Shown here: in pieces, positions 1 to 4,896 of the stretch
How the letters are laid out: the number at the start of each line of letters is the position of its first letter
How positions within the stretch are numbered: position 1 is the stretch's first letter
Source of the DNA: Comamonadaceae bacterium
Lineage (GTDB): Bacteria > Pseudomonadota > Gammaproteobacteria > Burkholderiales > Burkholderiaceae_C
Length of the DNA stretch: 6,767 bases
Direction: 5' to 3'
Assembly (NCBI GenBank): GCA_027490555.1
Contig: JAIXXW010000205.1
Coordinates: 1 to 6,767 of the forward strand
The notes under the pieces: model-generated
What the model saw: only the letters and a program-made list of their open reading frames with translations
Told to the model about the DNA's origin: nothing
The model's database searches: none
Translations under genes and position numbers: made by a program

Positions 1-255
1 CTGTTTGCCCAACCCATCAACCGCATCGACGTGACGGGGGTGGAAACCTTTGGCCAGCTGCAGCGCCAACTGGCCAGCCGGGGCATCACCTTGCACATCA
101 GCGGCATCAAGCTGCCGGTGGAGACCACCTTGCGCCGGGCAGGCGAACTGGCCGAAGGCCCCTACCTGCGGCTCTACCGCACCGACGCCGAGGCCCTGCA
201 GGCCCTGGCGCAACTGACCCCCTTGCCCCACAACGACGCGTCAGCGGCCATCTGA
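1..255 (+). CDS. SulP-type anion transporter, C-terminal STAS domain (partial)
   Basis: This is the last 84 codons of a gene that begins left of the window; the frame is open from base 1 and ends at TGA 253-255. The visible part matches the end of the STAS domain at the cytoplasmic C-terminus of SulP (sulfate permease/SLC26-like) inner-membrane transporters. Residues 7-14 (NRIDVTGV) match the conserved strand-helix junction of STAS domains. They are followed by a helix with FGQLQRQLASRG, the strand ITLHISGIKLPV, and an RRAGEL turn. The membrane domain that would fix the substrate is outside the window, so sulfate, bicarbonate or dicarboxylate cannot be distinguished. A GTG at 31 is internal to the domain and is not a start. 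The gene converges on the minus-strand transporter gene, with 25 bp between the stops and no clear terminator there. Confidence 0.85.
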   Translation: MFAQPINRIDVTGVETFGQLQRQLASRGITLHISGIKLPVETTLRRAGELAEGPYLRLYRTDAEALQALAQLTPLPHNDASAAI

Positions 256-280
256 CCTGCCCCAGCGTCCAGGTCTCGCC

Positions 281-1237
281 TCAGTCCAAGGCCTTTTCAA
301 ACTCGGACAAGCGCTTGTAGATCGAGCGCAACTCGGTGATGTCGGTCCAGCGCTCGATGAGGTAAGAGAAGGCATCGTTCACTTTGTTGAAAGCATTGCT
401 CACCTGCTGGATCACGCCCAGCGTGATCAAACCCGTGAACAGGGACGGCCCCATCAGCAGGTAGGGAAAAATCACCATCGTCTGGCTGTAAAAATTGCTC
501 CACAGATGGAAGTAGGCATAGTGGTTGAACAGCCGAAAGTTGTTCAGCCGCACACCCAGGAACAGGCCCATCACCGTGGGCAAATCCATGCGGCTGCGCT
601 CGTCCTCGGCATACACCAGATCCTTGCGCAGCGCGGCCTCGGTTTTCTGGTTGTTGTACTCCAGCCCCGGCAGGCGAATGCCCACAAACCACGATATGAC
701 CGTGCCGCCCACCGCCGTGACCAGCGCCACCCAGAACAGCGAGCCCTCGAACTGCAGCCACGCGATCGCCATGCCCGCAGACAAGGCCCACAAAATCGGA
801 ATGAAAGACACCAGCGTCAGCACCGCCCGCACCAGTCCCAGACCCAGGTTCTCGGTCTGGCGGGCAAAACGCATGCAGTCCTCTTGGATACGCTGCGAAG
901 CGCCCTCCACCATCGCATCGGTGCGCTGCCAGCGCGGCAAATAGGTTTCGGTCATGGCCTGCCGCCAACGGAAGGCGTAATGCGAAGCCAGATAAGTCTC
1001 GAAACTGCGCAGCAGCATGTAGGGAAAAGCGATCCAGGCGAACTGTTGCATGAAGCCCCAGAACTTCTCCAGGCCACCGGCCTGCTCGGGCTTTTGCAGC
1101 AGGTCGTAAAACTCGCCATACCAGCTGTTCAGGCGCACCGTCTGCTGCACCGTGATGAAGACCAGCGCCACCAGCACGAACAGGCCACCCCAGGCCCACA
1201 CAGCCCAGCGGCGCGACAGGAAGAAACTGCGGAACAC
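281..1237 (-). CDS. SbmA/BacA-like peptide (antimicrobial peptide) transporter, short form
   Basis: This is an inner-membrane protein of the SbmA/BacA family, which takes up peptides and peptide-like antibiotics using the proton gradient (family knowledge). Family landmarks in order: a hydrophobic helix at residues 12-30, NSWYGEFYDLLQ (37-48), SHYAFRWRQAM (85-95), AQRVQED-like SQRIQEDCMRFA (114-125), helices near 133-155 and 167-187, RLPGLEYNNQ (188-197), LRKDLVYAEDE (203-213), and a C-terminal SYLIERW...SIYKRL block. I chose GTG 1237 because the open frame upstream is arginine/proline-rich and lies inside the cupin gene. An AAGG sits 8 bases before this GTG, and the N-terminus MFRSFF resembles MFKSFF of E. 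coli SbmA. At 318 residues it is about 90 shorter than E. coli SbmA (406), and it lacks the first pair of membrane segments. Only 5 bp separate it from the cupin stop, so the two are probably co-transcribed. Confidence 0.86.
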   Translation of the reverse strand: MFRSFFLSRRWAVWAWGGLFVLVALVFITVQQTVRLNSWYGEFYDLLQKPEQAGGLEKFWGFMQQFAWIAFPYMLLRSFETYLASHYAFRWRQAMTETYLPRWQRTDAMVEGASQRIQEDCMRFARQTENLGLGLVRAVLTLVSFIPILWALSAGMAIAWLQFEGSLFWVALVTAVGGTVISWFVGIRLPGLEYNNQKTEAALRKDLVYAEDERSRMDLPTVMGLFLGVRLNNFRLFNHYAYFHLWSNFYSQTMVIFPYLLMGPSLFTGLITLGVIQQVSNAFNKVNDAFSYLIERWTDITELRSIYKRLSEFEKALD

Positions 1238-1242
1238 CCGAC

Positions 1243-1641
1243 TTACCTTGCCGGCGGGTTCACATCGTCCACCGTCACGGTCTCGAAGTCGGCCGGCAGC
1301 ACCACCTCGAGCAGCTCGACATCGTGGCTGTGGCCCAGCTCGCGGTGGCGAATCTCGGGCGGCTGGTGCACGCAAGAGCCCGCCTCCAGGCGCACCACGC
1401 CCTGACCTTCGTACTCGAACTCGATCCAGCCCTTGAGCACATAGACCAGCTGGAACTGCGTCTTGTGCAAATGCGGCTGGCTCGAAAAAGCACCACCCTC
1501 GGCCGCCCGGATCACGCTGGCCGTGACCCGCCCGCCCGTCGCCGCCTTCATGCCCAGGTCGCGGTATTCAAAAAACGAGCGCAACCCCTTTTCGAACTGC
1601 GCGTCCTTGGCGTGGGTGACCACGAAACCTTGTGTTGTCAT
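1243..1641 (-). CDS. Small single-domain cupin protein
   Basis: This is a 132-residue single-cupin beta-barrel protein, probably cytoplasmic, with no signal peptide. Numbered from the upstream ATG at 1653, cupin motif 1 carries H61 and H63 (PHLHKTQFQ) with G75 at the expected spacing. The glutamate usual in motif 1 is Gln68. Motif 2 is GSCVHQPPEIRH, with P98 and H103. Three histidines could still bind a metal, but the Glu-to-Gln change makes the chemistry uncertain; such small cupins may be enzymes or just ligand sensors. I prefer ATG 1641 over ATG 1653, because GGAG at 1651-1648 lies 6 bases before 1641 while nothing resembling a ribosome site precedes 1653. It lies between the 30-codon ORF and the SbmA/BacA-like gene on the same strand. 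Its substrate cannot be inferred from the context. Confidence 0.85.
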   Translation of the reverse strand: MTTQGFVVTHAKDAQFEKGLRSFFEYRDLGMKAATGGRVTASVIRAAEGGAFSSQPHLHKTQFQLVYVLKGWIEFEYEGQGVVRLEAGSCVHQPPEIRHRELGHSHDVELLEVVLPADFETVTVDDVNPPAR

Positions 1642-1647
1642 CTGCGT

Positions 1648-1651
1648 CTCC
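1648..1651 (-). promoter_or_regulatory. Ribosome binding site choosing the cupin start
   Basis: The minus strand reads GGAG, then 6 bases, then ATG at 1641. The competing in-frame ATG at 1653 is preceded only by a C-rich run, so this site decides for the downstream start. Confidence 0.6.
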
Positions 1652-1689
1652 ATGGAGGGGGTTCACGCCATTTCAGTGAACCACCCTGC

Positions 1690-1782
1690 CTATCCTAAAG
1701 CCAAGTGGTAGGCGTGGAATTTTTGATCACGTTCCCAGCCCATGGACGCGTACAGAGCTTGGCGTATGGTGATCGGATTCAT
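1690..1782 (-). CDS. 30-residue ORF translationally coupled to the FMN-protein gene; function unknown
   Basis: This short ORF encodes 30 residues (starting MNPITIRQALYASMGW and ending HAYHLALG). It is not a shadow of a larger gene for most of its length. Its ATG overlaps the stop of the pyridoxamine-oxidase-like gene as ATGA (1782-1779). A strong GGGAG lies 5 bases before the ATG, inside the tail of that gene. It ends at TAG 1692-1690, about 50 bp before the cupin start, in the cupin's reading frame. A second in-frame TGA lies between them, so it is not simply a cupin N-terminus. It has no membrane segment or motif I recognise. It may be a genuine small protein, a coupling leader for the cupin, or the stub of an eroded gene. 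The strong ribosome site and the overlap are the only support for translation. Confidence 0.45.
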   Translation of the reverse strand: MNPITIRQALYASMGWERDQKFHAYHLALG

Positions 1783-2261
1783 GGTTTCTCCCGGGGTGTT
1801 GGATGGACGTTGTAGGCCCGCATGGCCGCCTCGACTTGCGACGCCTCGGTGGTGTCGTCTGGGTAAAAGCGGTAACTGGGTGCCACGATGGCCGCCACCG
1901 ATGTGACACGCATCACCAGCACGCTGCGGATCGCAAAACGCTGGCCCACCATGGCCAGGAGCGGCGCGGCCCAAGCTGCGAACTCTGGATTGGGCGCATG
2001 CACCTCGCGCGCCTCGCCCACCAACTTGAAACCCTTTTGCACAAACACATCGACAAAGCTCAGGCACACCTGCGGCTGCTGCGCGATGTTGCGGGCCGAC
2101 ACAGGCGAGGCGATGTTCGCCACCACCACATGCCGATCGTCAAAAACCGCCCACACCTCTTTGGGCGACACATTGGGCTGGCCCTCGCCATCCACCGTGG
2201 CCAGCCAGCACAGCACGCTGCGGCGGGCGGCTTCGCGGACAGATTCATTCAAAAAGATCAT
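1779..2261 (-). CDS. Pyridoxamine 5'-phosphate oxidase-like FMN-binding protein
   Basis: This is a 160-residue protein of the pyridoxamine 5'-phosphate oxidase-like split-barrel superfamily, whose members bind FMN or related flavins as dimers in the cytoplasm. Near the N-terminus LCWLATVDGEGQPNVSPKEVW (residues 17-37) is the signature strand-turn-strand carrying the Thr, Asp-Gly and Pro-Asn/Val-Ser positions typical of the family. It is followed by VVVANIASPVSARNIAQQP, which has the S-x-x-N element near the phosphate site, and by CLSFVDVFVQKGFKLVGEARE. It is shorter than true PdxH and has no substrate-specific C-terminal block, so the reaction is unassigned. ATG 2261 is preferred over GTG 2267 because AAGAG lies 5 bases before the ATG. 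It is the first gene of the minus-strand string and diverges from brnT across about 165 bp. It shares ATGA with the next ORF. Confidence 0.85.
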   Translation of the reverse strand: MIFLNESVREAARRSVLCWLATVDGEGQPNVSPKEVWAVFDDRHVVVANIASPVSARNIAQQPQVCLSFVDVFVQKGFKLVGEAREVHAPNPEFAAWAAPLLAMVGQRFAIRSVLVMRVTSVAAIVAPSYRFYPDDTTEASQVEAAMRAYNVHPTPREKP

Positions 2262-2386
2262 CGGCACTCTTGATCACCCAACAGATCAGGCCTCATCGTA
2301 TCCCCTGATACATTATTTGAATTACAAAGAAAACATTTTTTACGTACAGATATCTCATTCAGGGTGCTTTTTGGCGTCTGTGACAG
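2262..2386. other. AT-rich divergent spacer upstream of the FMN protein and brnT
   Basis: This non-coding stretch separates divergent genes and is much richer in A+T than the DNA to its left. It holds a perfect inverted repeat, GTATC-CCCT-GATAC (2298-2311), 37-50 bp before the FMN-protein start, which could be an operator for that gene. AGATATCT (2348-2355) is self-complementary. I could not pick a convincing minus-strand promoter. The composition break at about 2270 may mark the edge of acquired DNA. Confidence 0.4.
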
Positions 2387-2414
2387 TTGACTTCAATATT
2401 TTCGTTACTACAAT
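2387..2414 (+). promoter_or_regulatory. Sigma70-type promoter of brnT-brnA
   Basis: TTGACT at 2387-2392 and TACAAT at 2409-2414 are separated by 16 bases; each differs from the sigma70 consensus by one base. The expected transcription start is near 2420-2422, only about 5 bases before the ATG at 2427. I see no Shine-Dalgarno sequence in that gap. The toxin mRNA would therefore be leaderless or nearly so. Confidence 0.62.
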
Positions 2415-2422
2415 AAATTAAC
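2404..2422. promoter_or_regulatory. Imperfect palindrome over the brnT -10 box, candidate operator
   Basis: GTTA (2404-2407) and TAAC (2419-2422) are complementary across 11 bases, with two further matching pairs inside, giving 6 of 9 pairs centred on 2413. The element covers the -10 hexamer. BrnA-type antitoxins are known to repress their own promoter through a ribbon-helix-helix fold, so this is a plausible binding site. The symmetry is modest and could be chance in AT-rich DNA. Confidence 0.35.
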
Positions 2423-2426
2423 CGTG

Positions 2427-2723
2427 ATGCAGATACTTTGGGATCCCGAAAAGCGGCAAACCAATTTGGACAAGCATGGTTTGGACTTCATTGACGCCGT
2501 GATGGTGCTGGACAGCAAATATCGACTGGACGTGAAAAGTGTTCGAAACCTGGAACAACGAACCCAAGCATTTGCTTATGTGTTTGATGTGCTGGCTGTA
2601 CTGACGGTGGTGTATGTCTCGCGACAAAGCGCGATGCGGATCATCAGCTTCAGGCCCGCCAGTGAAGAAGAAAGGACCGCCTACCATGACTGGCTCAAAA
2701 ACGACTTCGACAACGCTCGGTGA
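2427..2723 (+). CDS. brnT: BrnT-family ribonuclease toxin
   Basis: This is the toxin of a BrnT-BrnA type II system (DUF497 family); Brucella BrnT is a ribonuclease that stops translation until bound by BrnA. The 98-residue product has the family layout: an N-terminal ILWDPEKRQTNLDKHGLDF (3-21) with the conserved W5-D6, K9, N13, K16, H17 and G18-L19-D20-F21 positions; a basic middle (R40, R45); a hydrophobic strand VLTVVYVSR (58-66); and the C-terminal RIISFRPASEEERTAYHDWL (71-90). ATG 2427 is chosen over GTG 2424 because family members start directly before the strand leading into W-D. No ribosome site is seen before either, fitting the near-leaderless promoter. The 3' end overlaps brnA by 38 bases, so the pair should be one transcript with coupled translation. 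No key residue appears to be lost. Confidence 0.92.
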   Translation: MQILWDPEKRQTNLDKHGLDFIDAVMVLDSKYRLDVKSVRNLEQRTQAFAYVFDVLAVLTVVYVSRQSAMRIISFRPASEEERTAYHDWLKNDFDNAR

Positions 2724-3024
2724 ATTGCGTACAGCCTCGGCCCAGGGCAAAAGCGAAACGCAGAAAAACCGGGTGCAGGCCTCAGCGCCCTACGTCTGGG
2801 ACGGCCAAAATGAAAATGAACGCCCGCTCTCGCGTGAAGAAATGCAAGCCGGCATCGAAACCTACCGCCGCCAGAGAGGACGCCCCACAGGCAGCGACAA
2901 GGAATCCACCACCATCCGGATAGATCGCGATGTGCTGGCCGCCTTCCGCGCAGGCGGTCCTGGCTGGCAAACCCGCATGAACGCTGCGCTGCGCGATTGG
3001 CTCAAGATGCAGACAACTGCTTAA
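2686..3024 (+). CDS. brnA: BrnA-family antitoxin
   Basis: This is the antitoxin partner of BrnT, 112 residues, acting in the cytoplasm both as toxin inhibitor and probably as repressor of the operon. The N-terminal 35 residues are Thr/Ser/Lys-rich and probably flexible. YVWDGQNENERPLSREEM (36-53) is the linker helix region typical of the family. The C-terminal part, TTIRIDRDVLAAF (75-87) followed by GPGWQTRMNAALRDWL (91-106), is the ribbon-helix-helix DNA-binding fold of BrnA antitoxins. ATG 2686 lies inside the last codons of brnT, and AAGGA sits 9 bases upstream of it. It ends at TAA 3022-3024, convergent with the DUF4287 gene 20 bp away; no strong terminator is visible between them. Length and motifs look complete, so the module is probably functional. 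Confidence 0.9.
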   Translation: MTGSKTTSTTLGELRTASAQGKSETQKNRVQASAPYVWDGQNENERPLSREEMQAGIETYRRQRGRPTGSDKESTTIRIDRDVLAAFRAGGPGWQTRMNAALRDWLKMQTTA

Positions 3025-3044
3025 AAGCAGGTCGTGTCATCAGA

Positions 3045-3257
3045 TTACTTTTTAGCCCCCAGCCAATACGCTACGATGGCATTGGCATGCCCATGTCCCA
3101 TGCCGTGCTCCTTCTTGAGCCAGGCCACCATCTCCATGTGTTTCATGCCTTCGCACGACTTGAGCAAGTCCAACCAATGCGCGATGGGCTGACCATACTT
3201 CTTTTCAATGGACGGGAAATAGGAAGCGGGTCCTTTGGAGGTTTCGGTGGAGGTCAT
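3045..3257 (-). CDS. DUF4287 domain protein
   Basis: This 70-residue protein matches the DUF4287 family. YFPSIEKKYGQPIAHWLDLL (13-32) is the first helix pair. HMEMVAWLKKEHGMGHGHANAI (40-61) carries the hallmark K/E-H-G-x-G-H-G-H-A-N segment, with H51, H55 and H57. The function of the family is not established; the helical fold and the GHGHAN loop suggest a small binding module. It appears complete and ends with a basic tail. The start ATG (3257-3255) overlaps the TGA of the isochorismatase-like remnant as ATGA, and no ribosome site precedes it, so translation may rely on coupling to the upstream frame. It is the last member of the decaying minus-strand operon and one of its few intact genes. 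Confidence 0.82.
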   Translation of the reverse strand: MTSTETSKGPASYFPSIEKKYGQPIAHWLDLLKSCEGMKHMEMVAWLKKEHGMGHGHANAIVAYWLGAKK

Positions 3258-3415
3258 AGGTAGAGGCGTCTGAGCAATTCATTCAAGTTTGACTTTTCAG
3301 TGTAGTCAGATCCAGCCACATATGCACTTTGGATTTGTAACTCTGTTCGTATTAAATGCATCGGGCCTTCGCACAGGCCATGTTGCACGTCGATGACCAA
3401 AACAGCAGTGTGCAT
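3254..3415 (-). pseudogene. Isochorismatase-family hydrolase remnant, internally deleted
   Basis: A 53-codon open frame starts at ATG 3415. Its first 17 residues, MHTAVLVIDVQHGLCEG, are an excellent match to the N-terminus of isochorismatase-like cysteine hydrolases, including the catalytic Asp in V-I-D-V-Q. Full-length family members run to roughly 180-220 residues with a Lys and a nucleophilic Cys further on. Here the family match breaks off after residue 17-19, and the frame ends after SNLNELLRRLYL. That tail could be the T/N-L-x-x-L-L-R helix that precedes the catalytic Cys in the family (inference), so a central block would be missing. The Lys and Cys of the active site are absent. AAGGTGG about 8 bases before the ATG lies in the tail of the DinB gene. 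The stop overlaps the DUF4287 start. It is either dead or only a coupling peptide. Confidence 0.68.
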
Positions 3416-3420
3416 GATGT

Positions 3421-3935
3421 CTACCACCTTCTCTTTGGTTCAGTGACATGGAGAAATTTGGTGAGAAGGTCGCGCGGGGGGGGGCACAGAAATGGACTTG
3501 AGAATTTGACCCACATTGCCCCGGTGATAAGCGCCATGCGTGTTGACATGCAGGAGCATTTCTTCTCGTGTCATTTCACCGGCATCGCCATCCGTGAAAC
3601 GAAACCGAATCGCCTGACCAAGTTCGCTGGCCGGACAGTGCTGGACATACTGCATGTACCAAGCATCCGTTTCTGCCACCGCGAAATGCAGCTGATCGAG
3701 TTCCGGCGTTTCTGGGGTGTTGGTTGCCGTGAATCGATGCTGATGTCCGCACAGATGCGCCCGAAAAATTTCATCCACCACGTAGATGTGATTCAACGTC
3801 CGGATGGCTGTTGTGATGGCTTCTGCTTGGACATCGTCTGGGATGGCTGCCAGTGCATTGAACAGATCATGGTTTGGAAAGGCTTGATGAACCCTCTGAG
3901 AGAGTCCAGCCGTGATTTCAGTTCAAAACCCTCAT
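3421..3935 (-). pseudogene. DinB-family protein gene, frameshifted at 3' end and without a usable start
   Basis: The DinB/YfiT-like four-helix bundle family holds metal-dependent (often thiol) transferases and related proteins. The body is well preserved: LFNALAAIP (helix 1), TLNHIYVVDEIFRAHL with a putative metal His, NTPETPELDQL, AETDAWYMQYV, FRFTDGDAGEMTREEMLLHV, and THGAYHRGNVGQILKSI with the H-x3-H ligand pair. Two lesions are visible. First, after SVPPP the frame runs into non-family sequence and stops at 3440. Removing one C from the nine-C run restores RDLLTKFLHVTEPKRR-type family sequence to TAG 3421. Second, no ATG or GTG lies in frame between TGA 3925-3923 and the conserved body. 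ATG 3935 is one base out of frame, and a TTG at 3796 would cut off helix 1. The gene follows the small membrane-protein frame and precedes the isochorismatase-like remnant. Confidence 0.75.
3476..3484. repeat. Homopolymer tract of nine G (C on the coding strand) in the DinB gene
   Basis: Nine consecutive G on the plus strand lie at the exact point where the DinB reading frame leaves the family sequence. Eight would restore the family C-terminus. Such tracts slip easily during replication and in sequencing. Confidence 0.9.
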
Positions 3936-4015
3936 TGCTTTGAAATCGGCTTGCCAAACAAATACTGTCCCAGCAAAGAAAAAATACTCGCTGAAAAACC
4001 TCCAACACAGGCCGT

Positions 4016-4210
4016 CTATGCGAGAGACAGGTCAACCATTGCATTCACGGCAAAGACCATCAAACCCGATCCCACAGCCAAGGTAGCCAAGTAAGCCAAA
4101 TTGGGCTTGGCGGCAGAGCGTCCAGTCCGATGTTCGATCAAGGTTGAAAACCTGACGGTCAAAAAAACCAAGACTGAAACAATCAATAATGAAATGATCC
4201 AATCGTTCAT
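4016..4210 (-). CDS. Small membrane protein, unknown family, frame open past the TAG stop
   Basis: This is a 64-residue protein with two predicted membrane helices, about residues 4-21 (WIISLLIVSVLVFLTVRF) and 38-60 (LAYLATLAVGSGLMVFAVNA), joined by a basic loop. I do not recognise the family. The start is well supported: GGAGG lies 7 bases before ATG 4210, and the ATG overlaps the DUF2127 stop as ATGA. After TAG 4018-4016 the same frame stays open for 27 more codons. These encode a third hydrophobic stretch (FSASIFSLLGQYLFGKP) up to TGA 3934-3932, which itself overlaps ATG 3935 as ATGA. The original protein may therefore have been about 91 residues with three helices, cut by a nonsense mutation. 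Alternatively 64 residues is the natural length and the extension is chance. Its neighbour suggests only a shared membrane role. Confidence 0.62.
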   Translation of the reverse strand: MNDWIISLLIVSVLVFLTVRFSTLIEHRTGRSAAKPNLAYLATLAVGSGLMVFAVNAMVDLSLA

Positions 4211-4704
4211 CTTTCATCCTCCCTTTTGAATTGAACATTCGACATCGGATCAGCGACAGCGCGGCGCTTGTACAAGGCCCGCAACATCAACGCCACAACG
4301 CCGACATTCACCGCAAGCAGCAAGGCTGTGTGGACAGTGGGTTGGCGATAAAGTTCCATAAGCTCAAACGGCACATAGACTGCGCCGCTGCCCGCAGCGA
4401 GCACCTCGGCCCATGCGCGCGAGCGCAAGAGACCATAGGCCTCTACGAGACGCATCGATGCGTAAAGGAATGCGCCAGCGGCCAGGACCAGCAGGCGAGC
4501 GTCATTGAGGTTGCTGGCCGCATCAATGAAGATCTTCGGGTAATGCGATGCAGGGTTGAGGTGGGTGTGCTCGACGAGGGCCACAGCCCACTCGTGAAGA
4601 TCCTGATGCCACAAGGACAAAAGACCACTGGCCGCCAAGAGCACTGCAATGCCTTTGGTGGCCTCTATCCACGCGACGATTCGTATGGGGGATCGGTGGT
4701 TCAT
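4207..4704 (-). CDS. DUF2127 integral membrane protein
   Basis: This 165-residue inner-membrane protein belongs to the DUF2127 family, whose function is unknown. It starts with IRIVAWIEATKGIAVLLAASGLL (7-29), a first helix with the typical E-A-x-K-G motif. A conserved loop with HLNPASHYPKIFIDAA (48-63) follows. Three more helices lie near 69-92 (RLLVLAAGAFLYASMRLVEAYGLL), 98-118 (containing YVPFELMELYR) and 125-143. The tail is charged and cytoplasmic. Length and motifs match full family members, so it appears intact. ATG 4704 has no clear ribosome site, but no other start fits the first helix. It is preceded by 49 bp of spacer after the racemase remnant and is coupled by ATGA to the small membrane protein. 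No cofactor or catalytic residue can be named. Confidence 0.85.
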   Translation of the reverse strand: MNHRSPIRIVAWIEATKGIAVLLAASGLLSLWHQDLHEWAVALVEHTHLNPASHYPKIFIDAASNLNDARLLVLAAGAFLYASMRLVEAYGLLRSRAWAEVLAAGSGAVYVPFELMELYRQPTVHTALLLAVNVGVVALMLRALYKRRAVADPMSNVQFKREDER

Positions 4705-4753
4705 TTTGTGTGTTGAAAAGCAAGCGGGATCACCATGGCTGCTAAATAGGCTG

Positions 4754-4881
4754 TCACAGCTTCAGCGCCTGCAGCGCCGCCCGGGCGTGGATGGTGTTGG
4801 AGCACAAGACCAGGAACGATGCGCCAGCGGCTTGCATGTGGATTCCCAACTCAAACCACCGATCAGGCCGATTGTTTTCAT
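4754..4881 (-). pseudogene. Aspartate/glutamate racemase remnant with large internal deletion
   Basis: ATG 4881 opens with MKTIGLIGGLSWEST, the N-terminal signature of Asp/Glu racemase family enzymes (compare E. coli YgeA, MKTIGLLGGMSWEST). Immediately after it, in another frame starting at 4837, the sequence reads QAAGASFLVLCSNTIHARAALQALKL and TGA 4756-4754. AGASFLVLCSNT matches the block carrying the first catalytic Cys (family AGAEGIVLCTNT), normally about 60 residues further along. The IHARAALQ end resembles the family C-terminus (IHAEDAVAF). About 128 bp thus retain three short pieces of a gene that is normally near 690 bp; the second catalytic Cys block (GCTE) is gone. The remnant lies just beyond the degenerate attC-like element and upstream of DUF2127 on the same strand. 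It cannot encode an enzyme. Confidence 0.78.
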
Positions 4882-4896
4882 GTGGAGTTCGTGTTT

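Noticed and set aside
1238..1375. 46-codon N-terminal extension of the SbmA/BacA-like frame
   Set aside because: It overlaps the cupin coding region, is Arg/Pro/Ala-rich and has no family similarity; GTG 1237 has a ribosome site and a family-like N-terminus.
506..1405. Long plus-strand open frame of 299 codons opposite the transporter and cupin genes
   Set aside because: It is rich in His, Gln and Arg and matches no family; it is the antisense shadow of high-GC genes.
1803..2421. Plus-strand open frames opposite the FMN-protein gene
   Set aside because: They are His/Arg-rich antisense shadows of a well-recognised gene.
3356..3943. Plus-strand open frame of 195 codons across the DinB region
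   Set aside because: The opposite strand has clear DinB-family conservation; the plus frame has no recognisable content.
4207..4723. Plus- and minus-strand alternative frames over the DUF2127 gene
   Set aside because: Only the 165-residue minus frame has membrane helices and family motifs.
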